In this document: positions 30,301 to 38,890 of the stretch, in pieces
Layout of the letters: each line of letters starts with the position of its first letter
How positions within the stretch are numbered: position 1 is the stretch's first letter
Source: DASSCW01 sp036556695
Lineage (GTDB): Bacteria > Chloroflexota > Limnocylindria > QHBO01
Direction of reading: 5' to 3'
DNA: 40,250 nt
Assembly (NCBI GenBank): GCA_036556695.1
Contig: DATBIY010000102.1
Location: 1 to 40,250, forward strand
Position numbers and translations under genes: made by a program
Notes under the pieces: model-generated
What the model was told of the DNA's origin: nothing
Databases searched by the model: none
What the model saw: only the letters and a program-made list of their open reading frames with translations

Positions 30301-31529
30301 CACGGCGCGGGCGCGACCGCCCGGTACAGCTCGATCAGCCGGTCGACGTTGCGCTCGGGGTCGAACTCGGCGCGGACCAGGGCATTCGCGCGCTCGGCCA
30401 GCTGGCTCGCCAGCTCCGGGTCTGCGCGCAGCCGCTCGATGGCGTCGGCGATGGCCGCCGGGTCGCGCTGCGGCACGCTCAGCCCCGTCTCGAGGTCGCG
30501 GATGACTTCCGGGATACCCGAAACAGGCGTGGACACCACCGGCAGGCCGCTGGCCATCGCCTCCAGGATGACGTTCGGGATGCCGTCGCGGTCTCCCTCG
30601 TCGGTCACGATGCAGGGCAGGCAGAAGACGCTGGCTCGGCGGTAGCGCTCCACCACCTCCGGGAAGGGCAGCGGCCCGGTCAGCACCACGCGATCGGCCA
30701 GGTCCAGGCGATCCACCAGCGCCTGCAGCTCGTCGCGCTGCGGGCCATCGCCCACGATCTCGCAGCGGACGTCGGTCCCCCGGTCGCGGAGCACGCCACA
30801 CGCCTCGACCAGGTAGCGCAGCCCCTTGCGCTCCCACAGCTGTCCAACTGAGATGATCAGGCGCGGATCGCGCTCGCGGCCGGCGTCCGACTCGCCCTCC
30901 ACCGGGCGGGAGGAGAGGTCCATGCCGTGGTAGAGCCGATGCAGCCGCCGGGTCGCCCGTTCCCCCAGCTCGGCGCGCAGGTGGCGGCGGTTGTACTCGG
31001 TGCAAGTCACTGCGAAGGCTGCCTCGCTGATGCGCTCCCTGAGCATCACCGGGTTGACGTAGATCTCCTGCGCGTGAGCCGTGACGCTGTAGGTCGTGCC
31101 CAGCAGCCGGGAGGCGACCAGCGCGACCGTCGCCGCGCGATCCACGAAATGGGCGTGGACGTGCACCCCGCGCCGATCGCGCAGCCGCCAGGCGGCATAC
31201 ACGCCGGTCGCAAAGTGCAGGACCGTCCGGCTCCGCGTTCCCGGCGGGTGGCGGCGCGACAGCAGCCAGGCCAGGGTCCACAGGAAGGTGGCGGGATGAC
31301 GGAACAGGCCCCACAGCATCGCCAGTGCGACCTGGGGCGGCGACGCCGGCAGCAGGTACTCGACCCGCTCGCTCAGCGCCCGCTGCGCGGCTGACAGCTC
31401 GTCGCTCGGGCGGCGGATGGACATGACGCGCAGGTCGACGCCGCGAGCCAGCAGTCGCTGGATCTCACGATCGATGAACGTCTCGGTCAGGACCGGATAT
31501 CGGCCATGCAGGTAGGTGAGCCGGAGCAC
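30297..31529 (-). CDS. GT4-family glycosyltransferase (WcaL-like)
   Basis: A 410-residue enzyme that begins LRLTYLHGRYPVLTETFIDREI, the N-terminal signature of colanic-acid-type WcaL and related exopolysaccharide glycosyltransferases. HAHFVDRAATVALVAS and TAHAQEIY line the acceptor side; LIISVGQLWERKGLRYLVEA and EIVGDGPQRDEL lead into the donor site, ended by DGIPNVILEAMASGLPVV with the paired Glu of retaining GT4 enzymes. It starts at GTG 31529, preceded by AGGGAGG at workable spacing; upstream in-frame extensions are rejected as they cross the divergent promoter. It is first in a two-gene minus-strand operon and faces the first sulfotransferase gene. Confidence 0.93.
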   Translation of the reverse strand: MLRLTYLHGRYPVLTETFIDREIQRLLARGVDLRVMSIRRPSDELSAAQRALSERVEYLLPASPPQVALAMLWGLFRHPATFLWTLAWLLSRRHPPGTRSRTVLHFATGVYAAWRLRDRRGVHVHAHFVDRAATVALVASRLLGTTYSVTAHAQEIYVNPVMLRERISEAAFAVTCTEYNRRHLRAELGERATRRLHRLYHGMDLSSRPVEGESDAGRERDPRLIISVGQLWERKGLRYLVEACGVLRDRGTDVRCEIVGDGPQRDELQALVDRLDLADRVVLTGPLPFPEVVERYRRASVFCLPCIVTDEGDRDGIPNVILEAMASGLPVVSTPVSGIPEVIRDLETGLSVPQRDPAAIADAIERLRADPELASQLAERANALVRAEFDPERNVDRLIELYRAVAPAPW

Positions 31530-31643
31530 GCGGTGACGCCTCCCTGGGTTGGATCTGGCCGTGCGGCGGTTCGAACGGCGCCCAATTCTTGCAGATGGCG
31601 CCACCGCGCCACCTCGGCCGCGGCCGGCGGCGCGCGCGTCCCG

Positions 31644-31649
31644 CACAAT
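31644..31649 (+). promoter_or_regulatory. Putative -10 box (CACAAT) of the first sulfotransferase
   Basis: CACAAT ends 7 nt before the ATG at 31657, again a near-leaderless spacing with no ribosome site between. It is one of the few AT-rich spots in the 127-bp divergent gap. Confidence 0.4.
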
Positions 31650-31656
31650 ACGGCGC

Positions 31657-32568
31657 ATGCCTGAGGCGACCGAACCTGCGACCCACGTGTTCATCGTGGG
31701 GCTGCCGCGCACCGGCTCGACGCTGACCCATCGCATCCTGAACCGCTCGCCACAGGCGCGGCTGGCCGGGGAGACGCACTTCCTCGGGACGCGGCGCAGG
31801 CTGGGCGGCCGGAAGGGCTACCGGGATCGCTTTCTGGCGGCCGGCAACCTGCGCACCGACAACGGCCTGGAGCGCGTGGTGGACGCGATCTACGCATCGC
31901 GCGGGAAGAGCTTCTGGTCGCGCTTCGCCGCGACCGTTGACCGCGGCGCGTTCACCAACCTCCTGCGCCAGGGTGAGCGATCGGACCGCGGCCTGTTCGA
32001 CGCCGCGATGCGCGCGTTCGCCCAGGGGCGGCCGGTTGCCGGCGACAAGTCGCCGGAGCACATTCACGCCGTCCCGCAGCTGCTGGCCTGGTTCCCGGGC
32101 GCACGGGTGGTCCACACCTTCCGCGACCCGCGAGCCATCTACGTCTCCCTGCGCCGCAAGGAGCGCGAGGAGCGACTGAGCCTGGCCGGCCGCATCGCGC
32201 GCCGCGCCGGGCCGCTGTTCGAGCTGTACGCCACCACCGGCCTGGCCATGCGCTGGCGGCAGATGGCGCGGCTGCACCGGCAGTATGCGGCGCACTACCC
32301 CGACCACTACCTGCTGCAGCGCTTCGAGGACATGCTGGCGGACCCCGAGGCCACGGCGCAGCGGCTGTGCCGCTTCATCGGCATCGAGTACGACCCGTCC
32401 ATGCTCGACCAGACGGTCCACAATTCGAGCTACGCGCCGAAGCAGTCCGGAGCCGGCATCGACCGCTCGGCCGCCGAGCGCTGGCGCGAGCATCTGCCGG
32501 GCCTGACCGAGCGCTGGCTGTGGCGACTGTGCAGCGCCGACATGGCCGCCTTCGGCTACGAGCGCTGA
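31657..32568 (+). CDS. Sulfotransferase 1
   Basis: A 303-residue PAPS-dependent sulfotransferase. The 5'-phosphosulfate loop is GLPRTGSTLTHRIL (residues 15-28) and the 3'-phosphate motif is HTFRDPRAIYVSLRR (153-167), with the GDKSPEHIH segment between, as in bacterial glycan sulfotransferases. It should move sulfate from PAPS to a hydroxyl or amine of the locus glycan; whether it acts on a lipid-linked intermediate is unknown. The ATG is 7 nt past a CACAAT box. The 3' end overlaps the convergent glycosyltransferase gene by 13 bp. It is the first of seven sulfotransferase genes in the next 8.6 kb. Confidence 0.93.
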   Translation: MPEATEPATHVFIVGLPRTGSTLTHRILNRSPQARLAGETHFLGTRRRLGGRKGYRDRFLAAGNLRTDNGLERVVDAIYASRGKSFWSRFAATVDRGAFTNLLRQGERSDRGLFDAAMRAFAQGRPVAGDKSPEHIHAVPQLLAWFPGARVVHTFRDPRAIYVSLRRKEREERLSLAGRIARRAGPLFELYATTGLAMRWRQMARLHRQYAAHYPDHYLLQRFEDMLADPEATAQRLCRFIGIEYDPSMLDQTVHNSSYAPKQSGAGIDRSAAERWREHLPGLTERWLWRLCSADMAAFGYER

Positions 32569-33758
32569 GCCGATCTCGCGCGGCGCGCCAGCACGGCCTC
32601 GTAGGCCTCCGCGTGGCGCTCAGCCTGCCTAACCGCGCTGAACTCCTGCTCCACCCGGTCGCGAGCGGCGCGACCCAAGCGGGCGCGTTCCTCATCGTTG
32701 GCGAGCACGGCTGCCATGGCCGATGCCAATGCGGCAGCATCGCCGGGCGGCACGAGAATGCCGTCTCGACCGTTGCGGACCACCTGGCGGCTGCCGGCGA
32801 CGTCGGTGGCGACCACTGGCAGCCCGGCGGCCATGCCCTCCAAGAGTGCCATCGGCAGACCCTCCCACAGCGACGGCAGCACGAAGAGATCGCTGGCCGC
32901 CAGGAGGCGTGGAACATCCGGCCGGTTGCCCAGGAAGCGGACCATGGACAGTCCGCGGTCGCGGACCATGCGCTCCAGGTGCTCGCGCTCCGGGCCCTCG
33001 CCCAACAGCAGCACGGCGTCCTGTGGCTGCGGCGACGTCGCCGACAGCGCATCGAGCAGGGCGGCGTGGCCCTTCTGGGCGTAGAGCTTGGCGACGACGA
33101 TGATCAGCCGAGCGCCTGCGTCCAGGCCGAGCTCGTGCCGAACCGCTTCCCGTTCGGCGGGGCCGCGGTAGCGGTCGAGATCGACGCCGTTGGGGATCAC
33201 GAACAGGCGGTCGCGCGGCGGCCGGTACGTGGCGCGTACCGCGTCGGCCACGTCGTCCGAGACCGCCACGAAGCCGTCGGCCATGCGTCCGCCTGAGCGG
33301 TACGCCAGCCTGAACCCCACCCGCTTGATGCCGAGCAGCCGGCGCTGGGAGGCGGGCAGCTGATCGGGTCGCAGGTCCAGCAGCGCGTTGTGGACCGTCC
33401 ACAGCACGGCGGGCGCGCCGTCGCGCCGGCTGGCAAGAGCCAGGAAGTCCAGGCTGCCCAGCAGGTGGGTCTGGATGACGGAAACGTCCTCGGCGCTGAT
33501 GAGCGCGCGCAGCGCTCCGCGAATGGCCCGCAGCTCGGCGAAGGAGCGGACCGGCGAGAGGACGGAGTGGGTCCGGCCGGCCAGGAGACGGACGTCGACG
33601 CCGGCCGCCTCGATCTCGCCTCTCAATGGACCGTCACGGAACGTCGCCACCAGCGGGCGCCAGTCGGTCGCCGGCTGCTGCCGGACGAGCGTGCGCACCA
33701 CTTCCTGTGCGCCACCGCGGTCAAGGTTCGCGATCAGGTGCAGGGCTGTGCGGGCCAT
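32556..33758 (-). CDS. GT4-family glycosyltransferase
   Basis: A 400-residue retaining GT-B enzyme. HLIANLDRGGAQEVVRTLVR opens the fold in the usual way, VIQTHLLGSLDFLALAS and TVHNALLDLRP line the acceptor side, and IVVAKLYAQKGHAALLDAL, LLGEGPEREHLERMV and LPSLWEGLPMALLEGMAAGL form the donor site, the last holding the E-x7-E motif. It is the most canonical of the four glycosyltransferases in the window. The ATG at 33758 is the only reasonable start; further upstream the frame enters the promoter shared with the ligase gene. It ends inside the 3' end of sulfotransferase 1 on the opposite strand. Acts at the cytoplasmic face of the membrane (family knowledge). Confidence 0.94.
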   Translation of the reverse strand: MARTALHLIANLDRGGAQEVVRTLVRQQPATDWRPLVATFRDGPLRGEIEAAGVDVRLLAGRTHSVLSPVRSFAELRAIRGALRALISAEDVSVIQTHLLGSLDFLALASRRDGAPAVLWTVHNALLDLRPDQLPASQRRLLGIKRVGFRLAYRSGGRMADGFVAVSDDVADAVRATYRPPRDRLFVIPNGVDLDRYRGPAEREAVRHELGLDAGARLIIVVAKLYAQKGHAALLDALSATSPQPQDAVLLLGEGPEREHLERMVRDRGLSMVRFLGNRPDVPRLLAASDLFVLPSLWEGLPMALLEGMAAGLPVVATDVAGSRQVVRNGRDGILVPPGDAAALASAMAAVLANDEERARLGRAARDRVEQEFSAVRQAERHAEAYEAVLARRARSAQRS

Positions 33759-33768
33759 GCCTGCAATG

Positions 33769-33795
33769 TTGCCAGCAAGGAACAGGGCGTACACT
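33769..33795 (+). promoter_or_regulatory. Putative promoter of the ligase/sulfotransferase operon
   Basis: TTGCCA (33769-33774) and TACACT (33790-33795) match -35 and -10 consensus well, but the spacer is only 15 bp. The leader to the ATG at 33833 would be about 30 nt. The region also borders the start of the divergent glycosyltransferase gene. Confidence 0.45.
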
Positions 33796-33832
33796 GCGCG
33801 CTCCAAATCCCGCAGCACACCCCAACGCGAGC

Positions 33833-35278
33833 ATGGCCGTCATCGAGCAACCCGGCAGCATCCTGCGCACACCGCGTGCCTCGTGGCCGATTGCGCTCCT
33901 CGGCTTCGGCCTTGCCCTGATCGTCGGCTGGCTGGCCTCGCAGGGCCACGACCGCACGACCTTCGTGGTCGCCCTGGCACTGCCACTCCTCATCCTGCTG
34001 GTGCGCTACCCATGGACCGCGGTGCTGCTGTACCTGGGACTGATGCCGCTGATCGCCGTCGGCGATGGCGTGGCCGGTCCGGAGACATGGCTGATCGGAC
34101 GCCTGCTGCTGCCGGTGATCCTGGTTCTCTCGCTCGGCTACCGCATCCTGGGCCTGAGCCGCAGCTACTTCCACCTCAGCCTGACGGACCTGGCGATCGT
34201 TGCCTTCCTGCTGTTGGCGCTGGCCAATATCCAGCTCCTGAGCGGCAACCCGCTGCGCATGAGCACCGCCTTCTACGACCACGTCATCATCCCCATCGGG
34301 CTGTACTGGCTTGTCCGGATGGTCGAGCCGCGCGAGGGCGAGCTGCGCTGGCTGCTGTGGCTGATGGTCGGCGTGGTAGCGCTGGAGTTCGCAGTCGGCG
34401 CGCTGAGCTGGCTTGCGCCGTCGGTGCTGCCATCGCAGTGGCTCGGGCGCGCCGGCGAGCGAACGGTCGGCACCGTCCGCGGGCCGGCGCCATATACCGC
34501 CACCCTGATGGTGGGCGCCATGCTGGCGATGGCCTACATGGACAAGCTACGCGACCAGCTGTCGCGCTACGTGCTGTTCGGCGTGGTGGTCGTCGCCTTC
34601 ATCGGCATCGGCATCTCGTTCTCCCGCGGCTCGTGGGCCGGGGCAGCGCTGGTGATTGCCGGCATGTTGGTCTTCCGACGTCAGCTGGCGACGCGCCTGG
34701 TCGCCCTCTTCCTGGTGGCCATCGTCGGCCTGCTGGTGGTGAACACCGACGCGATCGTGGCCTACGCCGGCGAGCGGCTGGCCGACGAGGACACGGCGGA
34801 GTCGCGACTCGTCACCAACAACGCCGCCATCCGCATGATCCAGCTGGAGCCGGCGCTCGGCTTTGGCTATGGCAACTTCGAGCTGTTCGACGAGTCGTTC
34901 AAGGTGCGGGTCGGCGACATGCCCGCACAGGAAGGCAGCGCACACCACACCTTCCTGGCCCTGGCCGCCGAGAACGGGCTGCCAGCCGTGATCCTGTATC
35001 TCTTCCCGGCGGCCTGGCTGCTGTGGCTCACCCTGCGCCGCTGGCGGCAGGTCACCAGCCGCGACCCGTTACATGGCCCGCTGCTCATCGGCATGTGGCT
35101 GGCGCTGGTCCACCAGTTCGTGATCATGAACTTCATGGACATGCTGCATTCGAGCACGTGGGGCACCGGCCTGTGGTGGTTGTGCCTGGGGCTGATCCAC
35201 GTGGTTCTGACCCGCGGCTCGAGGCCGCCGGACGTGGTCCGCGTCGGATGGACGACACCGCCGCCGCTCCGTCCGTGA
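33833..35278 (+). CDS. O-antigen ligase/polymerase family membrane protein
   Basis: A 481-residue protein with about ten to twelve transmembrane helices and the Wzy_C/O-antigen-ligase layout: a large periplasmic loop starting after GIGISFSRGSWAGAALVIAG and containing the ALGFGYGNFELFDESFK and GSAHHTFLALAAENGLPAV segments, in which the His and Arg/Gly-rich surroundings are conserved in the family. Such enzymes join or polymerise lipid-linked glycans outside the membrane, or attach glycans to protein or lipid A. Here it is the only candidate for polymer assembly. The ATG at 33833 is set by the promoter just upstream. Its last 31 bases overlap the start of sulfotransferase 2, so translation is linked. 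Confidence 0.9.
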   Translation: MAVIEQPGSILRTPRASWPIALLGFGLALIVGWLASQGHDRTTFVVALALPLLILLVRYPWTAVLLYLGLMPLIAVGDGVAGPETWLIGRLLLPVILVLSLGYRILGLSRSYFHLSLTDLAIVAFLLLALANIQLLSGNPLRMSTAFYDHVIIPIGLYWLVRMVEPREGELRWLLWLMVGVVALEFAVGALSWLAPSVLPSQWLGRAGERTVGTVRGPAPYTATLMVGAMLAMAYMDKLRDQLSRYVLFGVVVVAFIGIGISFSRGSWAGAALVIAGMLVFRRQLATRLVALFLVAIVGLLVVNTDAIVAYAGERLADEDTAESRLVTNNAAIRMIQLEPALGFGYGNFELFDESFKVRVGDMPAQEGSAHHTFLALAAENGLPAVILYLFPAAWLLWLTLRRWRQVTSRDPLHGPLLIGMWLALVHQFVIMNFMDMLHSSTWGTGLWWLCLGLIHVVLTRGSRPPDVVRVGWTTPPPLRP

Positions 35279-36138
35279 CCCAGCCCGGGCCGATCTTCGT
35301 CGCCGGCCTCGACCACAGTGGGAAGACCGCCCTCCGGCGCGCGCTGGGCATGCACCCCGACATCCGGATGGTGCGCCACGTCGAGCTGTGGACGCGACTC
35401 GCTGGATGGCACGCCGCCGGCGCGCCCGGCCGCCAGCGCGCGCTCGATGCGCTGACCAGCGGCAAGGCGGCCAGACTGGGGCTCGACCGACAGGCGCTGG
35501 CCGCGGCTGCGTCCGACGGAAATTTCGCCGTTCTGGTGCGAGAAATTGGCCGCCAGCTGGGCGAGCAGGCTGGAGCCCGTCGCTGGGGCCTCCAGGAGGC
35601 GCTCCTCGAGTTCCAGGCCATGCGAATCCTGCAGGCCATGCCGGAGGCGCGGATCGTGTGCGTCGTGCGCGATCCGCGCTCCCGCTACCGCGAGATGCTG
35701 GACGACCATGCCGTGGGGCGTGGCGGCCTCGCCGCCGAAACGGCCGCGTGGGTCGCGTCCGTGAGCGTGGCGCGTGAGGCGGCCGCGGCCCGGCCGGAGG
35801 CCGTGCTGGTGGTGCGCAACGAGATGCTGCGCACCGAACCCGAGGGCACGCTGCGCGAGATCTGTGACTTCATCGGTGAGCCGTTCTCGGCCGCCATGCT
35901 CCACGAGCTCCCGCCGCCAGAGGAGCAGCCGCCGCTGCCCGACAAAGACATCGCCTTCATCCAGGATCGTGCCGCCACACAGATGGCCGCCCTCGAATAT
36001 GAGCTGCTGCCGATCCCGCAGCAGCCCGCTATGCTTCCGCAGCGCCTGGCGGACGCCTCCCGCTGGCAGCTGGGCCGACTCGCCTGGCGGCGGCGGTCGA
36101 GGCACCTTGATCCATCGTTTGCAGCGGAGGGGAAGTGA
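35248..36138 (+). CDS. Sulfotransferase 2, with altered PAPS loop
   Basis: A 296-residue sulfotransferase-fold protein. The first loop reads AGLDHSGKTALRRALGMHP instead of the usual RSGTT/RTGST, so a Lys-Thr pair stands as in a Walker A motif. The 3'-phosphate motif VCVVRDPRSRYREMLDD is standard, and the C-terminal EICDFIGEPFSAAML region matches sulfotransferase 3 closely (REICEFIAEPYDAAML), showing common origin of the two adjacent genes. The ATG at 35248 lies within the ligase gene (31-bp overlap). It ends one base before the GTG of sulfotransferase 3. It may use PAPS or have shifted to another nucleotide; the sequence does not decide. Confidence 0.85.
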   Translation: MDDTAAAPSVTQPGPIFVAGLDHSGKTALRRALGMHPDIRMVRHVELWTRLAGWHAAGAPGRQRALDALTSGKAARLGLDRQALAAAASDGNFAVLVREIGRQLGEQAGARRWGLQEALLEFQAMRILQAMPEARIVCVVRDPRSRYREMLDDHAVGRGGLAAETAAWVASVSVAREAAAARPEAVLVVRNEMLRTEPEGTLREICDFIGEPFSAAMLHELPPPEEQPPLPDKDIAFIQDRAATQMAALEYELLPIPQQPAMLPQRLADASRWQLGRLAWRRRSRHLDPSFAAEGK

Positions 36139-36139
36139 C

Positions 36140-37117
36140 GTGTCGGGGCCGGTTCTGATCGGCGGTCTTGAGCGGACGGGCACCAGCCTGATCTTCGCGC
36201 TGCTCGCCTCGCATCCGCGGATTGCCATGACGCGTCGCACGAACTGGTGGACCTACTTCGACGGCCGTTTCGGCGACCTGTCGCGCGACGACGCCCTGGC
36301 ACGCATCCTGGACGAGATGCGAAGGTATCGGCGCCACCGCAAGCTCGAGCTGGACTTCGAGCGGCTGGAGGGCGACTTCCGCGCCGGGGAGCGGTCGTAC
36401 TGCCGCCTCTTCGACCTCATGGAGTCGCAGCATGCGGAGGGGGTGGGGCGTCCGCGCTGGGGGGACAAGTCGCTGCACACCGAGCGCTACGCCGACCGCG
36501 TGTACGAGTGCTTCCCCGAGGCGCGGATCATCCACATGATCCGCGACCCGCGCGACCGCTACGCATCGGTCCTCAAGCGCTGGCAGTCGAAGCGCGGCGG
36601 AGTCGGCTCGGCAACCGCCGCCTGGCTGGCCAGCGTGGAGCTCGGCAGTCGCAACGTCGAGCGCCACCCGGGGCGTTACATGCTGCTGCGCTACGAGGAT
36701 CTGGTGCGCGACCCGGAGGGCAAGCTGCGCGAGATCTGTGAGTTCATCGCTGAGCCGTATGACGCGGCCATGCTGGGGATGTCCGGCGCCTCCGACTTCC
36801 GCGATTCCGGCGGCAACAGCTCCTTCGGCCGCTTCTCCGCCGGCGAGATCTCGCCGCGGTCCATCGGCCGCTTCCGGCAGATGCTCTCCCCGCGCCAGAT
36901 CGCCTTCGTGCAGCGCGTGGCAGGCGATGAGATGCGCGCACTGGGCTACGAGGGCGCTGAAGCGCCCCTGGAGGGCTCTGAGCGGCTCGCCTACGCCCTG
37001 GGGACGGTTCCTGCGAACGCGGCCAAGATGGCGCTCTGGCGCGCTCGTGAGCGCTGGTACGACCTCACTGGACGGGCGCCCTCGGCCGAGACCATGGTGG
37101 CCGACACCGCGGCATAG
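36140..37117 (+). CDS. Sulfotransferase 3
   Basis: A 325-residue PAPS-dependent sulfotransferase. The 5'-phosphosulfate loop is GGLERTGTSLIFALLASHP (residues 8-26), RWGDKSLHTERYA follows, and the 3'-phosphate motif is HMIRDPRDRYASVLKRW. REICEFIAEPYDAAMLGM and YEDLVRDPEGKL are the typical C-terminal signatures. The start is GTG at 36140, with GGAGGGG upstream and one base after the previous stop, so it belongs to the ligase operon. Close likeness to sulfotransferase 2 in the C-terminal half but not in the PAPS loop suggests an old tandem duplication followed by divergence. Acceptor unknown. Confidence 0.93.
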   Translation: MSGPVLIGGLERTGTSLIFALLASHPRIAMTRRTNWWTYFDGRFGDLSRDDALARILDEMRRYRRHRKLELDFERLEGDFRAGERSYCRLFDLMESQHAEGVGRPRWGDKSLHTERYADRVYECFPEARIIHMIRDPRDRYASVLKRWQSKRGGVGSATAAWLASVELGSRNVERHPGRYMLLRYEDLVRDPEGKLREICEFIAEPYDAAMLGMSGASDFRDSGGNSSFGRFSAGEISPRSIGRFRQMLSPRQIAFVQRVAGDEMRALGYEGAEAPLEGSERLAYALGTVPANAAKMALWRARERWYDLTGRAPSAETMVADTAA

Positions 37118-37126
37118 TCCGCGTTG

Positions 37127-38086
37127 TCAGTCAGCGTAACCCAGCGCGCGCATCCGCCGACCCAGCCACAGCCGGAACCAGCCGGCGGCCAACGGAGAGA
37201 TCTGCCCACGCCAGCGGCTGGCCGCGCCCGAATCGAAGCCGCTGCTGCCCAGCGTCTGGCCGTGGCTCTCCACCACCCGATCCATCATCTGCTCCTCGAA
37301 CGGGATGCCCACGAACCGGCACACCCGCCGCACCTCTTCCCGAGGGTTGCTGACCAGGTCCTCGAAGCGGACCACCAGGTAGCGGCCCGCGTGGCGCCGG
37401 CGGTTGTCGCGCAGCCGCACCACGCTCTCGATCCAGGCCACGGTGGTCTGCACCAGCAGCACCGCCGCCAGGCCGCCGGGAACGTGGTTCAGGACGCGGA
37501 ATGGCAGCGCGCCGGGAACCTGGCGCCGCCGCCGCAGGTCGGAGACGTAGATGGCACGCGGGTCGCGCAGCATGTGGATCACGCGGCCGCCCGGATACCA
37601 CTCCAGCAGCCGGTCTCCGTGGCGCACGTGGGCGGGCGTCTTCTCGCCGATGATCGTCTTGCCGCGCCGCTCGGCGTAGAGACGCAGCAGGGTGTCGAAC
37701 ACCGCGCGCTCGCTGCGATCGGAGGCGAGGAGCCGTTCCCGAAACTCTTCGCGCGGGACGTTGCGCTGCAGCCACACCCAGGCGCGGCTCGGGTCGCGGA
37801 ACCAGTGGCGCACCGCCACCCGGTCGTAGACGTGCGCCACCGCCCGCTCGACCACCGCGTCGTCGTGCAGGTCGCCCAGCGCGCGAATGGCGCGGTGCAC
37901 GCCCTCGGCGGCCAGCAGGTGGCCGAAGTAGTGGTTCTCGTTGGTCAGCGCTACCAGCGACGACGAGTTCAGGATGCTGCGCATCAGGGTCGTGCCGCTG
38001 CGATGGACGCCGACGACGAAGATCGCCTCCGCGGGTGGCGAAGCCGCCTCCCTGTCGTCAGTGGCGAGGCTCATAGGGCTGCTCAT
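37127..38086 (-). CDS. Sulfotransferase 4 (opposite strand)
   Basis: A 319-residue sulfotransferase transcribed against its neighbours. VVGVHRSGTTLMRSILNSSS is the PAPS loop, GEKTPAHVRHGDRLLEW follows, and HMLRDPRAIYVSDLRRR is the 3'-phosphate motif; the latter resembles that of sulfotransferase 1 (FRDPRAIYVSLRR), so these two form a subgroup. Start: ATG at 38086, or 38074 (MSLATDD), the first 18 residues being variable. It converges on sulfotransferase 3 with a 9-nt gap and faces sulfotransferase 5 across a 78-bp gap with overlapping -10 candidates. Confidence 0.92.
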   Translation of the reverse strand: MSSPMSLATDDREAASPPAEAIFVVGVHRSGTTLMRSILNSSSLVALTNENHYFGHLLAAEGVHRAIRALGDLHDDAVVERAVAHVYDRVAVRHWFRDPSRAWVWLQRNVPREEFRERLLASDRSERAVFDTLLRLYAERRGKTIIGEKTPAHVRHGDRLLEWYPGGRVIHMLRDPRAIYVSDLRRRRQVPGALPFRVLNHVPGGLAAVLLVQTTVAWIESVVRLRDNRRRHAGRYLVVRFEDLVSNPREEVRRVCRFVGIPFEEQMMDRVVESHGQTLGSSGFDSGAASRWRGQISPLAAGWFRLWLGRRMRALGYAD

Positions 38087-38115
38087 GCGGCGTGCGGCGC
38101 GACTGCCGCCGCGCG

Positions 38116-38125
38116 ATGGTACCCT
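38116..38125. promoter_or_regulatory. Overlapping divergent -10 candidates
   Basis: Minus-strand TACCAT (38121-38116) and plus-strand TACCCT (38120-38125) share the palindrome GGTACC between sulfotransferases 4 and 5. If both are real, polymerase could use only one at a time. Confidence 0.3.
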
Positions 38126-38164
38126 CCGCCTCTGGCTGCCAGCCGAGCGTCTGCGGGGAACCCA

Positions 38165-38890
38165 ATGATCATCAGCCACCGTCACCGATACGTGTTCGTC
38201 GAGCTGCCGCGTACCGGCTCGAGCGCCGTTCGCCGCGAGTTGCGCGAACTGTATGACGGCGTCCCGATCCTCCACAAGCACAGCACCTACGACGAGTTCC
38301 GGCGGCAGGCCTCCGAGGAGGAGCGCGGCTACTTCGTGTTCTCAGCCATCCGCAATCCGTTGGACGACGCAGTCAGCCGCTACTTCAAGCTGAAGACGGA
38401 TCACCGGCAGCAGTTCTCCGACCTGAAGCGCACGAAGAACCGGCGCCTGCTGAACACCGTGGTCGACGCGAGGATGTACCGATTCCTCTCGACCACCGAC
38501 GCCGACTTCTCAACGTTCTTCCTGCATTTCTATCGCCTGCCCTACGACACCTGGGCGAGCCTGGATCACCGTGACATGGACTACGTGATGCGCTTCGAGC
38601 GCCTGACCGATGACTTCGAGGCCACGCTGCGGCGCATCGGCATCGAGCCCGTTCGGCCACTGCCGCAGCACAACGTGACGGGTGGCCGCGAGCGCAGCTT
38701 CGCCGACTACTACACCCCCGAGGCCCGGCGTAGAGCGCTGCGCGTCTTCGGCCCGTACATGCGTCGCTGGGGCTACGAGTTCCCGGCGGACTGGGAGCTG
38801 CCGGAGCCGTCGATGTTCCACGAGCTGGGCTACCAGGCCTTCAGCCGCGTGGCGCGCGCCTACTGGACCTACATCCGTCCGCGAACCTGA
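38165..38890 (+). CDS. Sulfotransferase 5 (carbohydrate Sulfotransfer_2 type)
   Basis: A 241-residue protein of the shorter carbohydrate-sulfotransferase type. YVFVELPRTGSSAVRRELRE (residues 9-28) binds the 5'-phosphosulfate and FVFSAIRNPLDDAVSRYFK the 3'-phosphate; the SRYF after the RNP motif is common in carbohydrate sulfotransferases such as HS2ST and chondroitin enzymes. It is rich in aromatic and basic residues (YKLKT, RYFKL, FFLHFYRLPYDTW), as expected for binding an acidic polymer. The ATG at 38165 is preceded by GGGGAACCCA. The TGA overlaps the ATG of sulfotransferase 6 by one base. Confidence 0.88.
   Translation: MIISHRHRYVFVELPRTGSSAVRRELRELYDGVPILHKHSTYDEFRRQASEEERGYFVFSAIRNPLDDAVSRYFKLKTDHRQQFSDLKRTKNRRLLNTVVDARMYRFLSTTDADFSTFFLHFYRLPYDTWASLDHRDMDYVMRFERLTDDFEATLRRIGIEPVRPLPQHNVTGGRERSFADYYTPEARRRALRVFGPYMRRWGYEFPADWELPEPSMFHELGYQAFSRVARAYWTYIRPRT

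Noticed and set aside
30301..31314. Upstream in-frame extension of the 29254-30300 glycosyltransferase
   Set aside because: It overlaps another glycosyltransferase gene on the same strand in a different frame; the GTGA junction at 30297-30300 fixes the start.
33388..35247. Plus-strand extension before sulfotransferase 2
   Set aside because: It crosses the divergent promoter and the ligase gene out of frame; protein-like sequence begins only at the ATG at 35248.
37124..38164. Plus-strand open frame before sulfotransferase 5
   Set aside because: It is antisense to sulfotransferase 4, which has clear PAPS motifs; composition is typical of a shadow frame.
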